Below, piece after piece: positions 52,691 through 61,942 of a stretch of 64,000 bases of DNA. Below the pieces are notes generated by a model that was not told where the DNA came from, searched no databases, and saw only the letters and a list, made by a program, of their open reading frames with translations. The first letter of the stretch is position 1; each line of letters opens with the position of its first letter. The position numbers and the translations under genes were made by a program. This DNA comes from Aeoliella straminimaris (lineage in GTDB: Bacteria; Planctomycetota; Planctomycetia; Pirellulales; Lacipirellulaceae). The DNA lies in the NCBI RefSeq assembly GCF_024054565.1, contig NZ_JAMXLR010000020.1, positions 158,648 through 222,647 of the forward strand, in the 5' to 3' direction.

Positions 52691-52846
52691 GCCGTGTGGG
52701 TGGTTGGCCCGAAGGGTCGAACGGTTGCCGTGTATCGTTTGCTCGATGACATCCGCGTACTGACCGAAGATCTTGAACTCACCGGCGAAGACGTCGTACT
52801 GGGCTCTGTGTTGCCGGTCGCGGAGCTTTTCGCCGAGCTTAATTGA
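52691..52846 (+). pseudogene. Uma2-family (DUF820, PD-(D/E)XK) nuclease, C-terminal fragment
   Basis: A 51-codon frame from GTG 52694 to TGA 52846, reading VWVVGPKGRTVAVYRLLDDI, then VLTEDLELTGEDVV and VLPVAELFAEL. This matches the end of Uma2 restriction-like proteins, which normally reads V-W-V-V-D-P followed by T-V-x-V-Y-R and P-V-x-E-L-F. The N-terminal two thirds, including the catalytic core, is missing; an in-frame TGA at 52688-52690 precedes the fragment. A TAGAAT -10-like hexamer at 52642 could be what is left of the promoter. It is a relic of an internal deletion. Confidence 0.7.
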
Positions 52847-52870
52847 GCCCCCTGCACAACGGAGTGATCC

Positions 52871-53761
52871 ATGCGACTGGCATTTTTTGCAGTACTTCTC
52901 TGCGCCTCGAATCTCGCAATCGCCGACAAGGCGACCGAGTCCCAGCCAGAGATGTTGCTGGAACCGGCAACGCTGGTGGAGCATTTCGCGGGCCGGAAGG
53001 CGATCGGTGAGGAGAATGTGATCTTGCTCGATGTTCGCTCGGAAGAGGGCTTCGAGAAGGAGCACCTCCCCGGGGCTCGGCACATCGATGCGGGGAAGTG
53101 GAAAGCAGCTTTCGGCGACGGAACCGATGGCCAGGCGTGGTCGGAGCGAATCGCCAAAGCGTTAGTCACTCTGGAAGATGGAAGCACGGTGGTCGTGTAC
53201 GACGAAGCCTTCAGCCCTTCAGCGGCACGCATCTGGTGGATTCTCAAGTACTGGGGCGTCGAAGATGTACGGGTGCTGAACGGCGGCCTCGCGGCCTGGA
53301 AATCGGCCGGTGGTGAGACGGTCAGCAGCCCGACCACAGTTCCCGATTCGCCCACGGAGTTCACGGCCAGGCCCAACCCCGATCGGTTGGCCACCTACCA
53401 GGATATGCAGCAGATTCTTGGTGCAGGCGGAGAGACTTGTGTAGTGGACACGCGTAGCGACGAAGAGAACACCGCGGGGTACATTCCCTCGGCCACGCAT
53501 CTCAACTGGCAGGAGTTGATCGTCGCCGAAACCGGCAAGCTACGGCCGAAGAAGCAGCTGCAAACGCTGTTGGATCGCGTCGAGTTCGACCCCGCCACGC
53601 GTACAGTCACCTATTGCCACTCGGGCGGCCGGGCAGCCGTCATGGCGTTTGCCATGGAGCTTGCAAGCGGCAAACCGGTGGCTAACTACCACGGCAGTTG
53701 GAGCGACTGGACTCGTCACGGAGGCGAGCGAGCAGTCGACACATCCAACACCGGCCGATAA
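52871..53761 (+). CDS. Exported two-domain rhodanese (sulfurtransferase)
   Basis: 296 residues with a signal peptide (MRLAFFAVLLCASNLAIA). The first rhodanese domain (about 30-150; VILLDVRSEEGFEKEHLPGA, VRVLNGGLAAWKSAGG) has Asp111 at the active-site loop position (VVYDEAFSP), so it is inactive as usual. The second (about 170-290) has the persulfide-forming Cys249 in TYCHSGGRAAV. It likely transfers sulfane sulfur from thiosulfate or 3-mercaptopyruvate in the periplasm. It starts 24 nt after the Uma2 relic; the DUF3891 gene follows 36 nt downstream. Confidence 0.92.
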   Translation: MRLAFFAVLLCASNLAIADKATESQPEMLLEPATLVEHFAGRKAIGEENVILLDVRSEEGFEKEHLPGARHIDAGKWKAAFGDGTDGQAWSERIAKALVTLEDGSTVVVYDEAFSPSAARIWWILKYWGVEDVRVLNGGLAAWKSAGGETVSSPTTVPDSPTEFTARPNPDRLATYQDMQQILGAGGETCVVDTRSDEENTAGYIPSATHLNWQELIVAETGKLRPKKQLQTLLDRVEFDPATRTVTYCHSGGRAAVMAFAMELASGKPVANYHGSWSDWTRHGGERAVDTSNTGR

Positions 53762-53797
53762 CCATCCAACACGGACTGCACCCCGGGGCGAGCCACA

Positions 53798-54634
53798 TTG
53801 ATTCGTCGAAACATTCCCCTTATCGATCTTCCCGACAAGTGGCTTTTGCTTTCGCAGGTGGAGCATGCGCGGGTGAGTTTTGAGCTGGCCGAAGCATGGG
53901 GGGGCTCGCTGGACAGCGTCGTATGCGGGCCCAACGACCAGAACCCACACCTGCAGGAGGTCCGCCAAGAACTGTTGTCGGCCATCCTGCATCACGACGA
54001 CGGCTGGGCCTCTTGGGAAGCAAGCCCACCCCTGGATTCGGAGCATGGCCGGCCATGGTCGTTCATGGAGATTCATCGCTCGCAGGCACTGCCATTGTGG
54101 CGCGACTCGGTGCTTCGAGCCTATAGACTGGGACCGTTGGCCGGCTGGGTGGTGGCGGGGCATTTTGCCCATCTTCTGCGTGAATCGCACGAGGCCCACT
54201 GCGAACTTAGCGAGCAATGGCTGGCCGAAGTCGATGTCTGGCGCGACGAATGGCTGGCCGAGTGGCGTTCGCTCAATCGGCCGGTGCACACTGCCGATCT
54301 AGCCGAGGAGTGCCTGGAGTGGTTAAGGCTGTTCGACTGGTTGAGCTTGTGGTTGTGCTGCTATTGTCCGGCCAGCCTGGGTGATCAGCGCTGCGACGCC
54401 ATGAAGCTCGACACCGGCAATCTGAAAGCGACTCCAGTGACAGTGACTCCGGATAGCGAGCCACCAGACCAAGGCGATTGGCGGGTGAGAGTGGAGCCAT
54501 GGTGCTTCGACGCGGACCGCCTGGAGCTTGATGCACTCGGTTACACGGTGCCCGCTCAGCAGTACAACAGCACGGGCGAAATGGCCAAGAGCCGCTCGCC
54601 AATGCGGCTTCGATGGACGCTGATGCCGGGTTGA
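53798..54634 (+). CDS. DUF3891 family protein
   Basis: 278 residues from TTG 53798, chosen because MIRRNIPLIDLPDKWLLLSQ matches the usual start of this family and GGGGCGAG lies upstream. Family blocks visible are VEHARVSFELAEAWG, LLSAILHHDDGWASWE, GRPWSFMEI, VVAGHFAHLLRES, LRLFDWLSLWLCCYCP and the beta-rich C-terminus FDADRLELDALGY. The conserved histidine/aspartate pattern (HHDDGW, GHFAHL) suggests a metal-dependent HD-like helical enzyme, but no activity is known. It is probably co-transcribed with the rhodanese. Confidence 0.82.
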   Translation: MIRRNIPLIDLPDKWLLLSQVEHARVSFELAEAWGGSLDSVVCGPNDQNPHLQEVRQELLSAILHHDDGWASWEASPPLDSEHGRPWSFMEIHRSQALPLWRDSVLRAYRLGPLAGWVVAGHFAHLLRESHEAHCELSEQWLAEVDVWRDEWLAEWRSLNRPVHTADLAEECLEWLRLFDWLSLWLCCYCPASLGDQRCDAMKLDTGNLKATPVTVTPDSEPPDQGDWRVRVEPWCFDADRLELDALGYTVPAQQYNSTGEMAKSRSPMRLRWTLMPG

Positions 54635-54666
54635 GCCAGTAGAAGACGACCGCAGAAAAACAGAAA

Positions 54667-54694
54667 GGGCAGGACGAGCTAGCTCGCCCTGCCC
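54667..54694 (-). terminator. Hairpin terminator between convergent genes
   Basis: A 13-bp stem with one mismatch (GGGCAGGACGAGC / GCTCGCCCTGCCC). On the minus strand it is followed by TTTCTGTTTTTCTG, which fits a terminator for the PEP carboxykinase gene; on the plus strand there is no T-run. Confidence 0.7.
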
Positions 54695-54781
54695 TGTAGG
54701 CAAGGTCAATGGTCAGAGGAGGGGGGACTCTCTGATTTCAATCCATTCAGCAGACCTTAGCGAATCCTTCCTAGGGAGATT

Positions 54782-56602
54782 TTACAGTCGAGACAGGAGC
54801 AGCTGACGTTCGAAGACCATTTCCTTTGGCAGGCGGTCGTGCAGATCGATGAACAGCTTCTCGTGGTTCAACGTGGCTTGCCGCCAACCTTCGCGGTCGA
54901 CTTCCATCAGGTAGTCCCACTTTTCCTTCGGGAAATCTAGACCAGTCCAGTCGATGTCCTCATAGTGAGGCACCCAACCCAGCGGAGTTTCCTTACCAAC
55001 CGCACGGCCGCGGACGCGATCGACAATCCAGCGAAGGATTCTCATGTTCTCGCCGAAGCCCGGCCACATGAACTTGCCGTTTTCGTCCTTACGGAACCAG
55101 TTGACGTGGAAGATTCTCGGAGTTTCCGTCAGGCTGCGACCCATCTTGATCCAGTGACGGAAGTAGTCGCCCATGTGATAACCACAGAACGGCAGCATCG
55201 CGAAAGGATCGTTGCGAAGTTCACCCAGCCCGCCAGCGGCGGCGGCAGTTTTCTCCGAACCCATCGTGGCACCGATGTACACGCCATGCGTCCAGTTGAT
55301 GCCTTGGAAGATCAGCGGCACCAGCGACATCCGGCGACCACCGAACACAAAGGCTCCGATCGGCACACCGGCAGGGTCTTCCCAGGCGGGGTCGATTGTC
55401 GGGCACTGCCCAGCGGGGGCCGTGAACCGGGCGTTGGGGTGCGACGACGGCGTGTCGGAGTCCGGCGTCCAGGGATTGCCCTTCCAGTCGGTCAACTTGG
55501 CCGGTGGTTCATCGGTCATATCTTCCCACCACACGTCGCCGTCTTCGGTCAACGCGCAGTTGGTGAAGATGCTGTTCTTCGCACAAGAGATCATCGCGTT
55601 CGGATTCGAATCGAACGAGGTGCCAGGTGCGACGCCGAAGTAACCATACTCGGGGTTGATGGCATGCAGACGGCCATCTTCACCCGGTTTGATCCAGGCA
55701 ATGTCGTCGCCCACGGTCCAGACTTTCCAACCAGCGTCTTCCAAGGGCTTTGGAGGAATCAGCATGGCAAAGTTGGTCTTGCCGCAGGCACTTGGGAAGG
55801 CGGCCGCTACGTAGGTCTTTTCGCCTTCGGGCGATTCGACGCCCAGGATCAGCATGTGCTCGGCCATCCAGCCTTCGTCGCGAGCCATGCAGGAGGCAAT
55901 CCGCAGTGCGAAGCACTTCTTGCCCAACAGGGCGTTACCACCGTAGCCACTACCGTAGGACCAGATTTCGCGAGACTCTGGGTAGTGAACGATATACTTG
56001 TTGTCAGCGTTGCAGGGCCACTTGGAATCTTCTTGGCCCGGTTCGAGCGGAGCGCCAACGGAGTGAACGCAGGGAATGAAGTCCATCTCTTCATTCTTGT
56101 TCAGCAGGTTCGCGACGGCTTGGCCCATGCGGGTCATGATCCGCATGTTGACCACCACGTAGGGCGAGTCCGTCAGTTCCACACCAATGTGAGCGATTGG
56201 CGAACCGATGGGGCCCATGCTGAACGGGATGACGTAGAGCGGACGACCCTTCATGCAGCCTTGGAACAGGCCGGAGAGCTTCTTCCGCATCTTGTCGGGG
56301 TCTTCCCAGTTGTTGGTCGGACCCGCATCGTCCGGACTGCGCGAACAGATGAACGTGCGATCTTCGACGCGAGCAACGTCGGCCGGATCGCTGCGGAACA
56401 GGAAGCTATTGGGTCGCTTCTCTTCGTTCAGCTTGATGGCCATTCCACTGTCGACCATCTGCTTGCAGAGCGTATCGTACTCTTCCTGCGAACCGTCGCA
56501 CCAGTGAATGTAATCGGGTGTGGTGAGCTCAGCGATCTCCATGACCCACTCACGCAATTTTTCATTTTGGACGTCCCCGCCCCCTACTTCTTTGTAGCTC
56601 AT
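54782..56602 (-). CDS. pckG: Phosphoenolpyruvate carboxykinase (GTP)
   Basis: 606 residues, the usual size of the GTP-dependent enzyme. ATG 56602 has AGGAAAC upstream. Signature blocks: [45 protein letters not shown], the P-loop [10 protein letters not shown] at 269-278 with the reactive Cys273, [19 protein letters not shown] and [15 protein letters not shown]. It makes PEP from oxaloacetate with GTP and sits at the entry to gluconeogenesis. It looks monocistronic, with 360 nt upstream and a hairpin terminator downstream. A long antisense frame over it is a shadow. Confidence 0.97.
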   Translation of the reverse strand: MSYKEVGGGDVQNEKLREWVMEIAELTTPDYIHWCDGSQEEYDTLCKQMVDSGMAIKLNEEKRPNSFLFRSDPADVARVEDRTFICSRSPDDAGPTNNWEDPDKMRKKLSGLFQGCMKGRPLYVIPFSMGPIGSPIAHIGVELTDSPYVVVNMRIMTRMGQAVANLLNKNEEMDFIPCVHSVGAPLEPGQEDSKWPCNADNKYIVHYPESREIWSYGSGYGGNALLGKKCFALRIASCMARDEGWMAEHMLILGVESPEGEKTYVAAAFPSACGKTNFAMLIPPKPLEDAGWKVWTVGDDIAWIKPGEDGRLHAINPEYGYFGVAPGTSFDSNPNAMISCAKNSIFTNCALTEDGDVWWEDMTDEPPAKLTDWKGNPWTPDSDTPSSHPNARFTAPAGQCPTIDPAWEDPAGVPIGAFVFGGRRMSLVPLIFQGINWTHGVYIGATMGSEKTAAAAGGLGELRNDPFAMLPFCGYHMGDYFRHWIKMGRSLTETPRIFHVNWFRKDENGKFMWPGFGENMRILRWIVDRVRGRAVGKETPLGWVPHYEDIDWTGLDFPKEKWDYLMEVDREGWRQATLNHEKLFIDLHDRLPKEMVFERQLLLSRL

Positions 56603-56963
56603 GGTATTCAGTTTCCTGCTGAGTTGAGGTTTGCTGGTCCCTACGGCTCTTCAACCGACATTCAGAACTCGAGAACCTCCCGGGCCTTTCCACCCGCCTG
56701 GGGACGCGCGGTGGAGCGCAGTCCGGGAAAGTTTTTGCAGCGTATCGGAGCAAGACGCGTGCCACAACCCAGTGGAATATTAAACGTCCAAAACAAGCAG
56801 GTTTACGACCATTCCGCACATGCACATGGAGTATTGCCGCGCGGTATCGCACGGCGAGTGTGCACACCGTGCCAGAAAGCGAAAAGAAACGGACGCTCTT
56901 TTGCAAACTCCGACAACCAAATACGCCGTGACTCGGCGTTGGCTGAAACGATATCTATATCGT
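56603..56963. other. Intergenic region upstream of pckG
   Basis: 361 nt between two minus-strand genes. It should hold the pckG promoter; no clear hexamers were seen. A dyad ACGATAT-CT-ATATCGT at 56948-56963 lies directly after the CHAT-like gene's stop codon and may be its terminator stem, with only a weak T-run. Confidence 0.4.
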
Positions 56964-59900
56964 CTAGGGAGCTTTGGCGTCGGCCTCGTCTGGAGGCGTT
57001 GGATCAAACCCCGTGTCGACCAGTATGTATCCGCTCCAAAAGAACGGATGCTCGGCCGGAAGCGGCTCGGCGCCTTCGTCTCCACGGCGGTAACGTGGCT
57101 CCTGGGCGGCGTCCAAATCGGTGCGGCGGGCGAGGGCCACGCTGCGTCGCCATGCCTGGTCGGCCGCGGTATGGGGCAGCTCGAGCGTCATCTCCCGCAA
57201 TAAGTCGCGGTGCGTCTTGCCACTGGTCTGCCAGCGACTCATCAACACAGTCTTTGCCCCGCTTGCCAGCAGCGCGCAGTGTGCCTGGAACATCTCAGGC
57301 CCGGCATTTACCGCGTCGTTGCGCCCGCGCCCTCGCGATTTGAGTCCCGTCTCGGCAGCCGTATGCACGCCCCCGAGCAACAGTCGCTGGCAATCGGGCA
57401 GCGGCAAGGTAAGCCAGTGGCTCAACGCGCTTTGGCTCGAGGATCGGTCTAACGGGACCGGTGTGAAGTTGTAGGGCTCGGTGGGATCGAGGGTGGCGTC
57501 TGCTAGCACAATTGCCTGCTCGGCCAGCCCCGCTATCAGCGACGAGCCGACCGCCACAGGAGTGTCGATAACCGCCGAACCGGTTGCCGTGGCGGCGAGT
57601 TCCTCAAGCGCCTGTTGCGGCAGATAGCCACCAGCGCCCGTGCCGGATGACGCTGCAATCAACGTCGTGCGAATGGGCCGAGGGCGGATGCGATCGGGCG
57701 CCGCCCAGCCGAGTGTCGGCACATAACGGACGGGCGTCCGGTCGATGATCATGTCCTTGTTTCCGCCGGTACTCGGCATCAACGGTTCAATGGGGGCGTG
57801 CCACAAGATGCCATCGGGTACGATGATCAGTTCGGTGGTACTGGCCAGGTCAAGCCGCGACTCGGCGAACAGCATGTCGCCAAACTGCTTCGCCATGGGG
57901 GCCCAACCGTCGATTGCCAGATTGCTGGCATCCAACTCGCGATTCTGGGTAAAGTGCCCCATGGTCCTCAGCATCTCGACCGTCTTCTCCGCCAGCGGAC
58001 CAGCTTCGGGCAACTGCCAATGGTGGTACGCCTGTTGGGTGAGAATGAAGGCGAAGAAGGAATTGGCCGACTGGTGAAACACGATCACCGCCTGCCCCTG
58101 CTTGAGCTGCTGCTGCAGGTCCTTGGCAAGCACCGCGGGTGGCAGCAGCAGTGCGGTGGGATCGCGACGTAGCACCAATTGGCGAACCAGGGTTTCACGC
58201 TGTTCGGCATTCTTCGCCAGCCGTTTTAGCTGGCCGTAGCGTTCCTGCGGTACCCGGCCTTCGCCATCGGCCAGCGGTTCGGCTTCCAGTTGTTTGTGGA
58301 GATCGGCGGCCTCGTCCAGCAGTTGTTTGTATTCGGGGACTCGCAACATCAAATTGCGATGTTCAACCGAAGCATCTGGGGGCAGTTGGGCGGGATCAGC
58401 CTCCAGTAGATTGCGAATTGCCAACAGCCGACCGCCGACGGGTTGGGCGGACCAGAATCGACGACGCTTGGTAATGTCGGCAATATCGATGGCCGGCAAG
58501 ATCTCATCGCGACTCAGCGCAGACAGCAGCCAACGGCGGAGCGGACCCTCATAGGAAGTGGACAAATTGACGAGCACTTCCAACGGATCGCTGGCCCAAT
58601 CCTTGCTCGCCGGGTCTCGCAACAGCAGGGCGTACAGGTCGACCGCGACGCGCGATGAGACTTGGCCGCTATCGATGCGCTCGTTGGTCAGGACAATCTG
58701 GTGGTGGCGGAGTGAGTGGGTGGCTTCCAGTGCAACGGCCTCGGCCGTCGCCTTATCGCCCTGAGCGATGTTGCCTTCGAGGTAGGCGATAAAGGCCTCG
58801 ACGTATCGACGCTCCGACGCAATGCGGCAGGTTCGCAGGTCGCGTCGGCGGGCCGAGATGCCGCGCAGCATGTTGGTGGCCCCGTTGGCATCGCCAGCAG
58901 AGACCAATTCCTCGGCGCTGGCCGTTAGGCAGATGGCCGCCAGGTAGTCGAGATTCTTTCGGTCGGCCCAGTTTGCCGCCGTGGCGAGGGCGGGCATGGC
59001 TCCGGTGTTGCCACCGGCCATCCAAGCCCGATGGATCATTTCGAATGAAGACGCCAGCACATCGTAGTCGTCGTAAGCGTAGCCGGCGTAGCTGGCTTCG
59101 GTGGCCAGTCCTAATGCCGCCTTGGCGTTGCCCGACTCCATAGCCACCTGCGCTTGCGCCAACAGTGCAACGCCTGTTAGCGGGTGATCGAACCGACCAT
59201 CCACCAGCGTGCTTCGGGAGAGGTTGGCCAGGGCCTGCTGCGACTCGCCGACCCCTTGCTGTGCCAGTCCCAGGAGGATCCCGGTCCAGGCGTTCGACCA
59301 GTGATTTCGAGCGGTGTTGCCGCCCCGCGCCAGAGCATCCACCAGGTCCTTGCTGGTTCGGTCGTACTTGCCCAGCGGTCCCAGGATCTCGTTGCGTCGG
59401 CGGATCGACAGTGCGGTGGCGCGCATCACTTCAATCACATTTAGCCGCCAGAACTGCGGCGACTGCAGAGCGCCTCCCTGGCGGACCCGATTTTCGGTAA
59501 GGAACTCGCCCTGAGTGACGAGCATGGTGTCGCTGAATATGCCGTAGGTTGGTCGCCGGGTGGATGTACCCCAGGGAGCAATGCGACGTTGGACGTTGCT
59601 GTCCACCCGAGGATTCTGGAAGCGAACCGAAAGTAGCCAGCGGGGATAGGTCAGGAATAACTCGCACGCCGCATCGAACTCGGCCAGCGCTTCACGCGGG
59701 TACCCCATCTGGTAGTAGGTCTCGCCAAGCATGGCGCGATAGCAAATCGAATCGACCCAGCGAGCCAGGCCTACACGAATGCCTCCTCGCAACTCACCCC
59801 GAAATCCCCGCAGCGCGTCACGATGATCGGCGCGATAAAGCTGCTCGATCGTGGCGAAATAGGACTGCCCCGGATCGGTCCGGTCCTGAGCCGACGCTTC

Positions 59901-59999
59901 TTGGGCCGGCCAGCCGCCGCCGGCTAGCAGCAATGTCGTGACGGCACTTGCTAGCACCCAATGGCGGCGAACGGGACCTTCGGAAAAGAGGTTCAACAT
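56964..59999 (-). CDS. Exported CHAT-like protein with helical repeat region
   Basis: 1011 residues with a signal peptide (VLASAVTTLLLAGGGWPAQ, then EASAQ). Residues about 45-550 form helical TPR-like repeats (SICYRAMLGETYYQMGYPRE, ALAEFDAACELFL). The C-terminal 350 residues resemble a CHAT (caspase-HetF-associated) domain: QAVIVFHQSANSFFAFILT, ELIIVPDGILWHAPIEPLM, a candidate catalytic His in GGVHTAAETG and Cys in MFQAHCALLASGAKTVLMSR, then HPFFWSGYILV. The His and Cys contexts depart from the usual HG and CxT forms, so activity is uncertain. Export from the cytoplasm is unusual for CHAT proteases. Confidence 0.75.
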   Translation of the reverse strand: MLNLFSEGPVRRHWVLASAVTTLLLAGGGWPAQEASAQDRTDPGQSYFATIEQLYRADHRDALRGFRGELRGGIRVGLARWVDSICYRAMLGETYYQMGYPREALAEFDAACELFLTYPRWLLSVRFQNPRVDSNVQRRIAPWGTSTRRPTYGIFSDTMLVTQGEFLTENRVRQGGALQSPQFWRLNVIEVMRATALSIRRRNEILGPLGKYDRTSKDLVDALARGGNTARNHWSNAWTGILLGLAQQGVGESQQALANLSRSTLVDGRFDHPLTGVALLAQAQVAMESGNAKAALGLATEASYAGYAYDDYDVLASSFEMIHRAWMAGGNTGAMPALATAANWADRKNLDYLAAICLTASAEELVSAGDANGATNMLRGISARRRDLRTCRIASERRYVEAFIAYLEGNIAQGDKATAEAVALEATHSLRHHQIVLTNERIDSGQVSSRVAVDLYALLLRDPASKDWASDPLEVLVNLSTSYEGPLRRWLLSALSRDEILPAIDIADITKRRRFWSAQPVGGRLLAIRNLLEADPAQLPPDASVEHRNLMLRVPEYKQLLDEAADLHKQLEAEPLADGEGRVPQERYGQLKRLAKNAEQRETLVRQLVLRRDPTALLLPPAVLAKDLQQQLKQGQAVIVFHQSANSFFAFILTQQAYHHWQLPEAGPLAEKTVEMLRTMGHFTQNRELDASNLAIDGWAPMAKQFGDMLFAESRLDLASTTELIIVPDGILWHAPIEPLMPSTGGNKDMIIDRTPVRYVPTLGWAAPDRIRPRPIRTTLIAASSGTGAGGYLPQQALEELAATATGSAVIDTPVAVGSSLIAGLAEQAIVLADATLDPTEPYNFTPVPLDRSSSQSALSHWLTLPLPDCQRLLLGGVHTAAETGLKSRGRGRNDAVNAGPEMFQAHCALLASGAKTVLMSRWQTSGKTHRDLLREMTLELPHTAADQAWRRSVALARRTDLDAAQEPRYRRGDEGAEPLPAEHPFFWSGYILVDTGFDPTPPDEADAKAP

Positions 60000-60272
60000 G
60001 GTGGAGCGGGGTTGGGGGAGCGAATCGGCGCGAATAAACGTATTCTACCATTCGCTTCCAATCCAGGCGATTTATCCCAGCTTAACAGGCATTTGGCCAG
60101 ATTCCGGCGGAAAAGTCGGATCCGGCCGCTCCCGGGCAAAGTTTTCCCCGCTTCAGCTAAACCCTGACGGTTGCGCGGACGATAACGGTAGTAACGGTTC
60201 GCCAGTGCGCGACCCACTCGTCCATTTGCCGCCGGTTCTTCGCTCACTATCAATTGCCGAACCGAAATTGCC

Positions 60273-60521
60273 ATGAACAAGCCAACGGTCTCAAGAATGA
60301 ACCAGAAACTCTCGCAAGCCGCGTGCGGTGCGGTGATCCTCGCCTCGATGGCTCTCACCGGTTGCCAGGGCGTGTACTCGGGGCAGGTGCTGCCTAGCCC
60401 CTGGTACCTGCAGGACGACGTGCAGTACTTCGCCCCAGGTCCCGAGTTTAAGCTGTCCAAAGAAGCTCAGGCGATGGAAGAAGCGAAGGCCGAGATCGAG
60501 AGCGTTCCACAGGCTCGCTAG
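60273..60521 (+). CDS. Small lipoprotein of unknown function
   Basis: 82 residues from ATG 60273, or 74 from ATG 60297 (MNQKLSQAACGAVILASMAL), which gives a more normal signal peptide. The lipobox is LTGC|QG. The mature part is short (YSGQVLPSPWYLQDDVQYFA) and ends in a charged helix (KLSKEAQAMEEAKAEIES). Such small planctomycete lipoproteins are common and uncharacterised. It is divergent from the CHAT-like gene and converges on the acetyltransferase gene. Confidence 0.75.
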   Translation: MNKPTVSRMNQKLSQAACGAVILASMALTGCQGVYSGQVLPSPWYLQDDVQYFAPGPEFKLSKEAQAMEEAKAEIESVPQAR

Positions 60522-60528
60522 TCTCTGC

Positions 60529-61662
60529 TTAGCCGCCAACCGCTAGTCTTACGGTGCTGGCCGTCCGCTGCCGAAGCCATCCGCTCGCGCGGATCAGTTG
60601 CGGACCTATCGCCGTGGCGGGCGTATGCGTCACCCGGTGGCGATTGACTACCGACGTGCGCAGCCGGCTCTTGTAGCATTCGTTGCCGGGTCCCAGGTCG
60701 AACGACTGATCGCCACGGCGGAAACTATCTTCAACCAGCCGCGACATCAGTGCTGTGCCCACGCCGCTCACGGGTGCGTCGGCGCAGTAGCCCATGCGTA
60801 GGCCCATTACGCGGCCTTCGCAGCGATAGCCGTACCAGAACGCCACGGGGCGACCCGAAAGTCGAAGTACCGCCAAGTCGACCATACCCAACCGACTGGC
60901 GGCCGCGTGGGTGTCGCGGAAGAAGCTCACCAGTTTAGGGTGCGAGAGCGTATTACCGGTCGCCGACGTATTTTGCCAACTCTGGCGGGCTACTTCCTCG
61001 CATTGGTCGTACAGTTCCCAAGCAGGGTCACCATCACCATCGCGACGCGGCTCGGGGCGGTGACGCACGAACTCGGCTTCGCCCCAATCGGTAACTCTCC
61101 GACTCACTCGCCGCAACTCGTGCCGCCGCTTCCGCGATAGATTGGCCTGGTAGCTTTCCCAATTGCCCAACGCCGCGCAGTCGATCAACGAGGTCATGCC
61201 CTGTGGCATCACTCGTGGCGGCAATCCAACCTGTCGGAGCGCATTGAACGTGCGCCCATGATCGCGACTGTCATGGGCAATCCATGGCAGTTCCAACTGA
61301 TCCCAGTCGCGCGGACTGGAAGCAACATGGCGAAGCGCGGTAAGCAGTGTGGCAGTAGGGCTGGGGCCGATTGGGCCGTAGAAAGAGCCCCAGTCGTCGA
61401 GTGGGTACGTGAGCACTCGCAGCGAGCCAAGCCGATGCCGACGTCGCACCACACAGAGGGGCAGAATACCAATGCCCTGCCCGGCCGCTCGCACCACCAG
61501 CACTCTCAGCCGCTTTCCGCTACCGAAGTGTCGCCAGTAGTTTTCCAGCCAATCGAACGTGTGCAGAAACGTGGCGTTGGGAGTATCCGCCAGCAACGAA
61601 TCCCACATCAGGCGGTAGCGACTTAGCGAGCGGAGGTCATTTACCTCGACGACTTCAGCCAT
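60529..61662 (-). CDS. CelD/BcsL (FemAB-like) GNAT acetyltransferase
   Basis: 377 residues from ATG 61662; the frame is open upstream to 62175 but there it only overlaps the oppositely oriented gene. N-terminal WDSLLADTPNATFLHTFDWL, then GIGILPLCVVRRRHRLGSLR and the C-terminal AcylCoA-binding-like half (LSRKRRHELRRVSRRV, AVLRLSGRPVAFWYGYRCEG, SFDLGPGNECYKSRL) are typical of the double-GNAT CelD family, which is linked to polysaccharide or cell-envelope acylation. The substrate cannot be assigned. It is transcribed divergently from the CinA-like fusion gene. Confidence 0.87.
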   Translation of the reverse strand: MAEVVEVNDLRSLSRYRLMWDSLLADTPNATFLHTFDWLENYWRHFGSGKRLRVLVVRAAGQGIGILPLCVVRRRHRLGSLRVLTYPLDDWGSFYGPIGPSPTATLLTALRHVASSPRDWDQLELPWIAHDSRDHGRTFNALRQVGLPPRVMPQGMTSLIDCAALGNWESYQANLSRKRRHELRRVSRRVTDWGEAEFVRHRPEPRRDGDGDPAWELYDQCEEVARQSWQNTSATGNTLSHPKLVSFFRDTHAAASRLGMVDLAVLRLSGRPVAFWYGYRCEGRVMGLRMGYCADAPVSGVGTALMSRLVEDSFRRGDQSFDLGPGNECYKSRLRTSVVNRHRVTHTPATAIGPQLIRASGWLRQRTASTVRLAVGG

Positions 61663-61942
61663 GGAAGTTCGTCCAATCTTGTTGGGAAGAGAATCGTGAC
61701 AAGTGCGGGACACAGAACGTGGTACCCTTGCGGAGGAGCAAACCGCAACCAGCGTGCCAACCATGCCCCTCCGCAGCCAGCGGCCCTCCCAATCGTTACA
61801 ATTGCCAGTTCCCGGCGAAAACGCAAGCAAAAACCGGCGCAGCCCCCTGCAGCAGGTGTAGATTCTGCAAGTCGGGTGCTGCAAAAACACCTCGCGGACA
61901 CCCAGCAGGGTGCCGCCCAACCAGCTTCTTTCGTACGACCGC
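61663..61942. promoter_or_regulatory. Divergent promoter region
   Basis: 280 nt between the acetyltransferase gene (minus) and the CinA-like fusion (plus). No clear promoter hexamers and no gene were seen. Confidence 0.4.

Noticed and set aside
51493..53394. 633-codon minus-strand frame opposite the aldolase and rhodanese genes
   Set aside because: It runs through a strong terminator and is antisense to two unmistakable enzymes.
54965..57343. 792-codon open frame antisense to PEP carboxykinase
   Set aside because: It lies entirely opposite pckG, reads as low-complexity shadow sequence and has no family motifs; long antisense frames are expected at this GC content.
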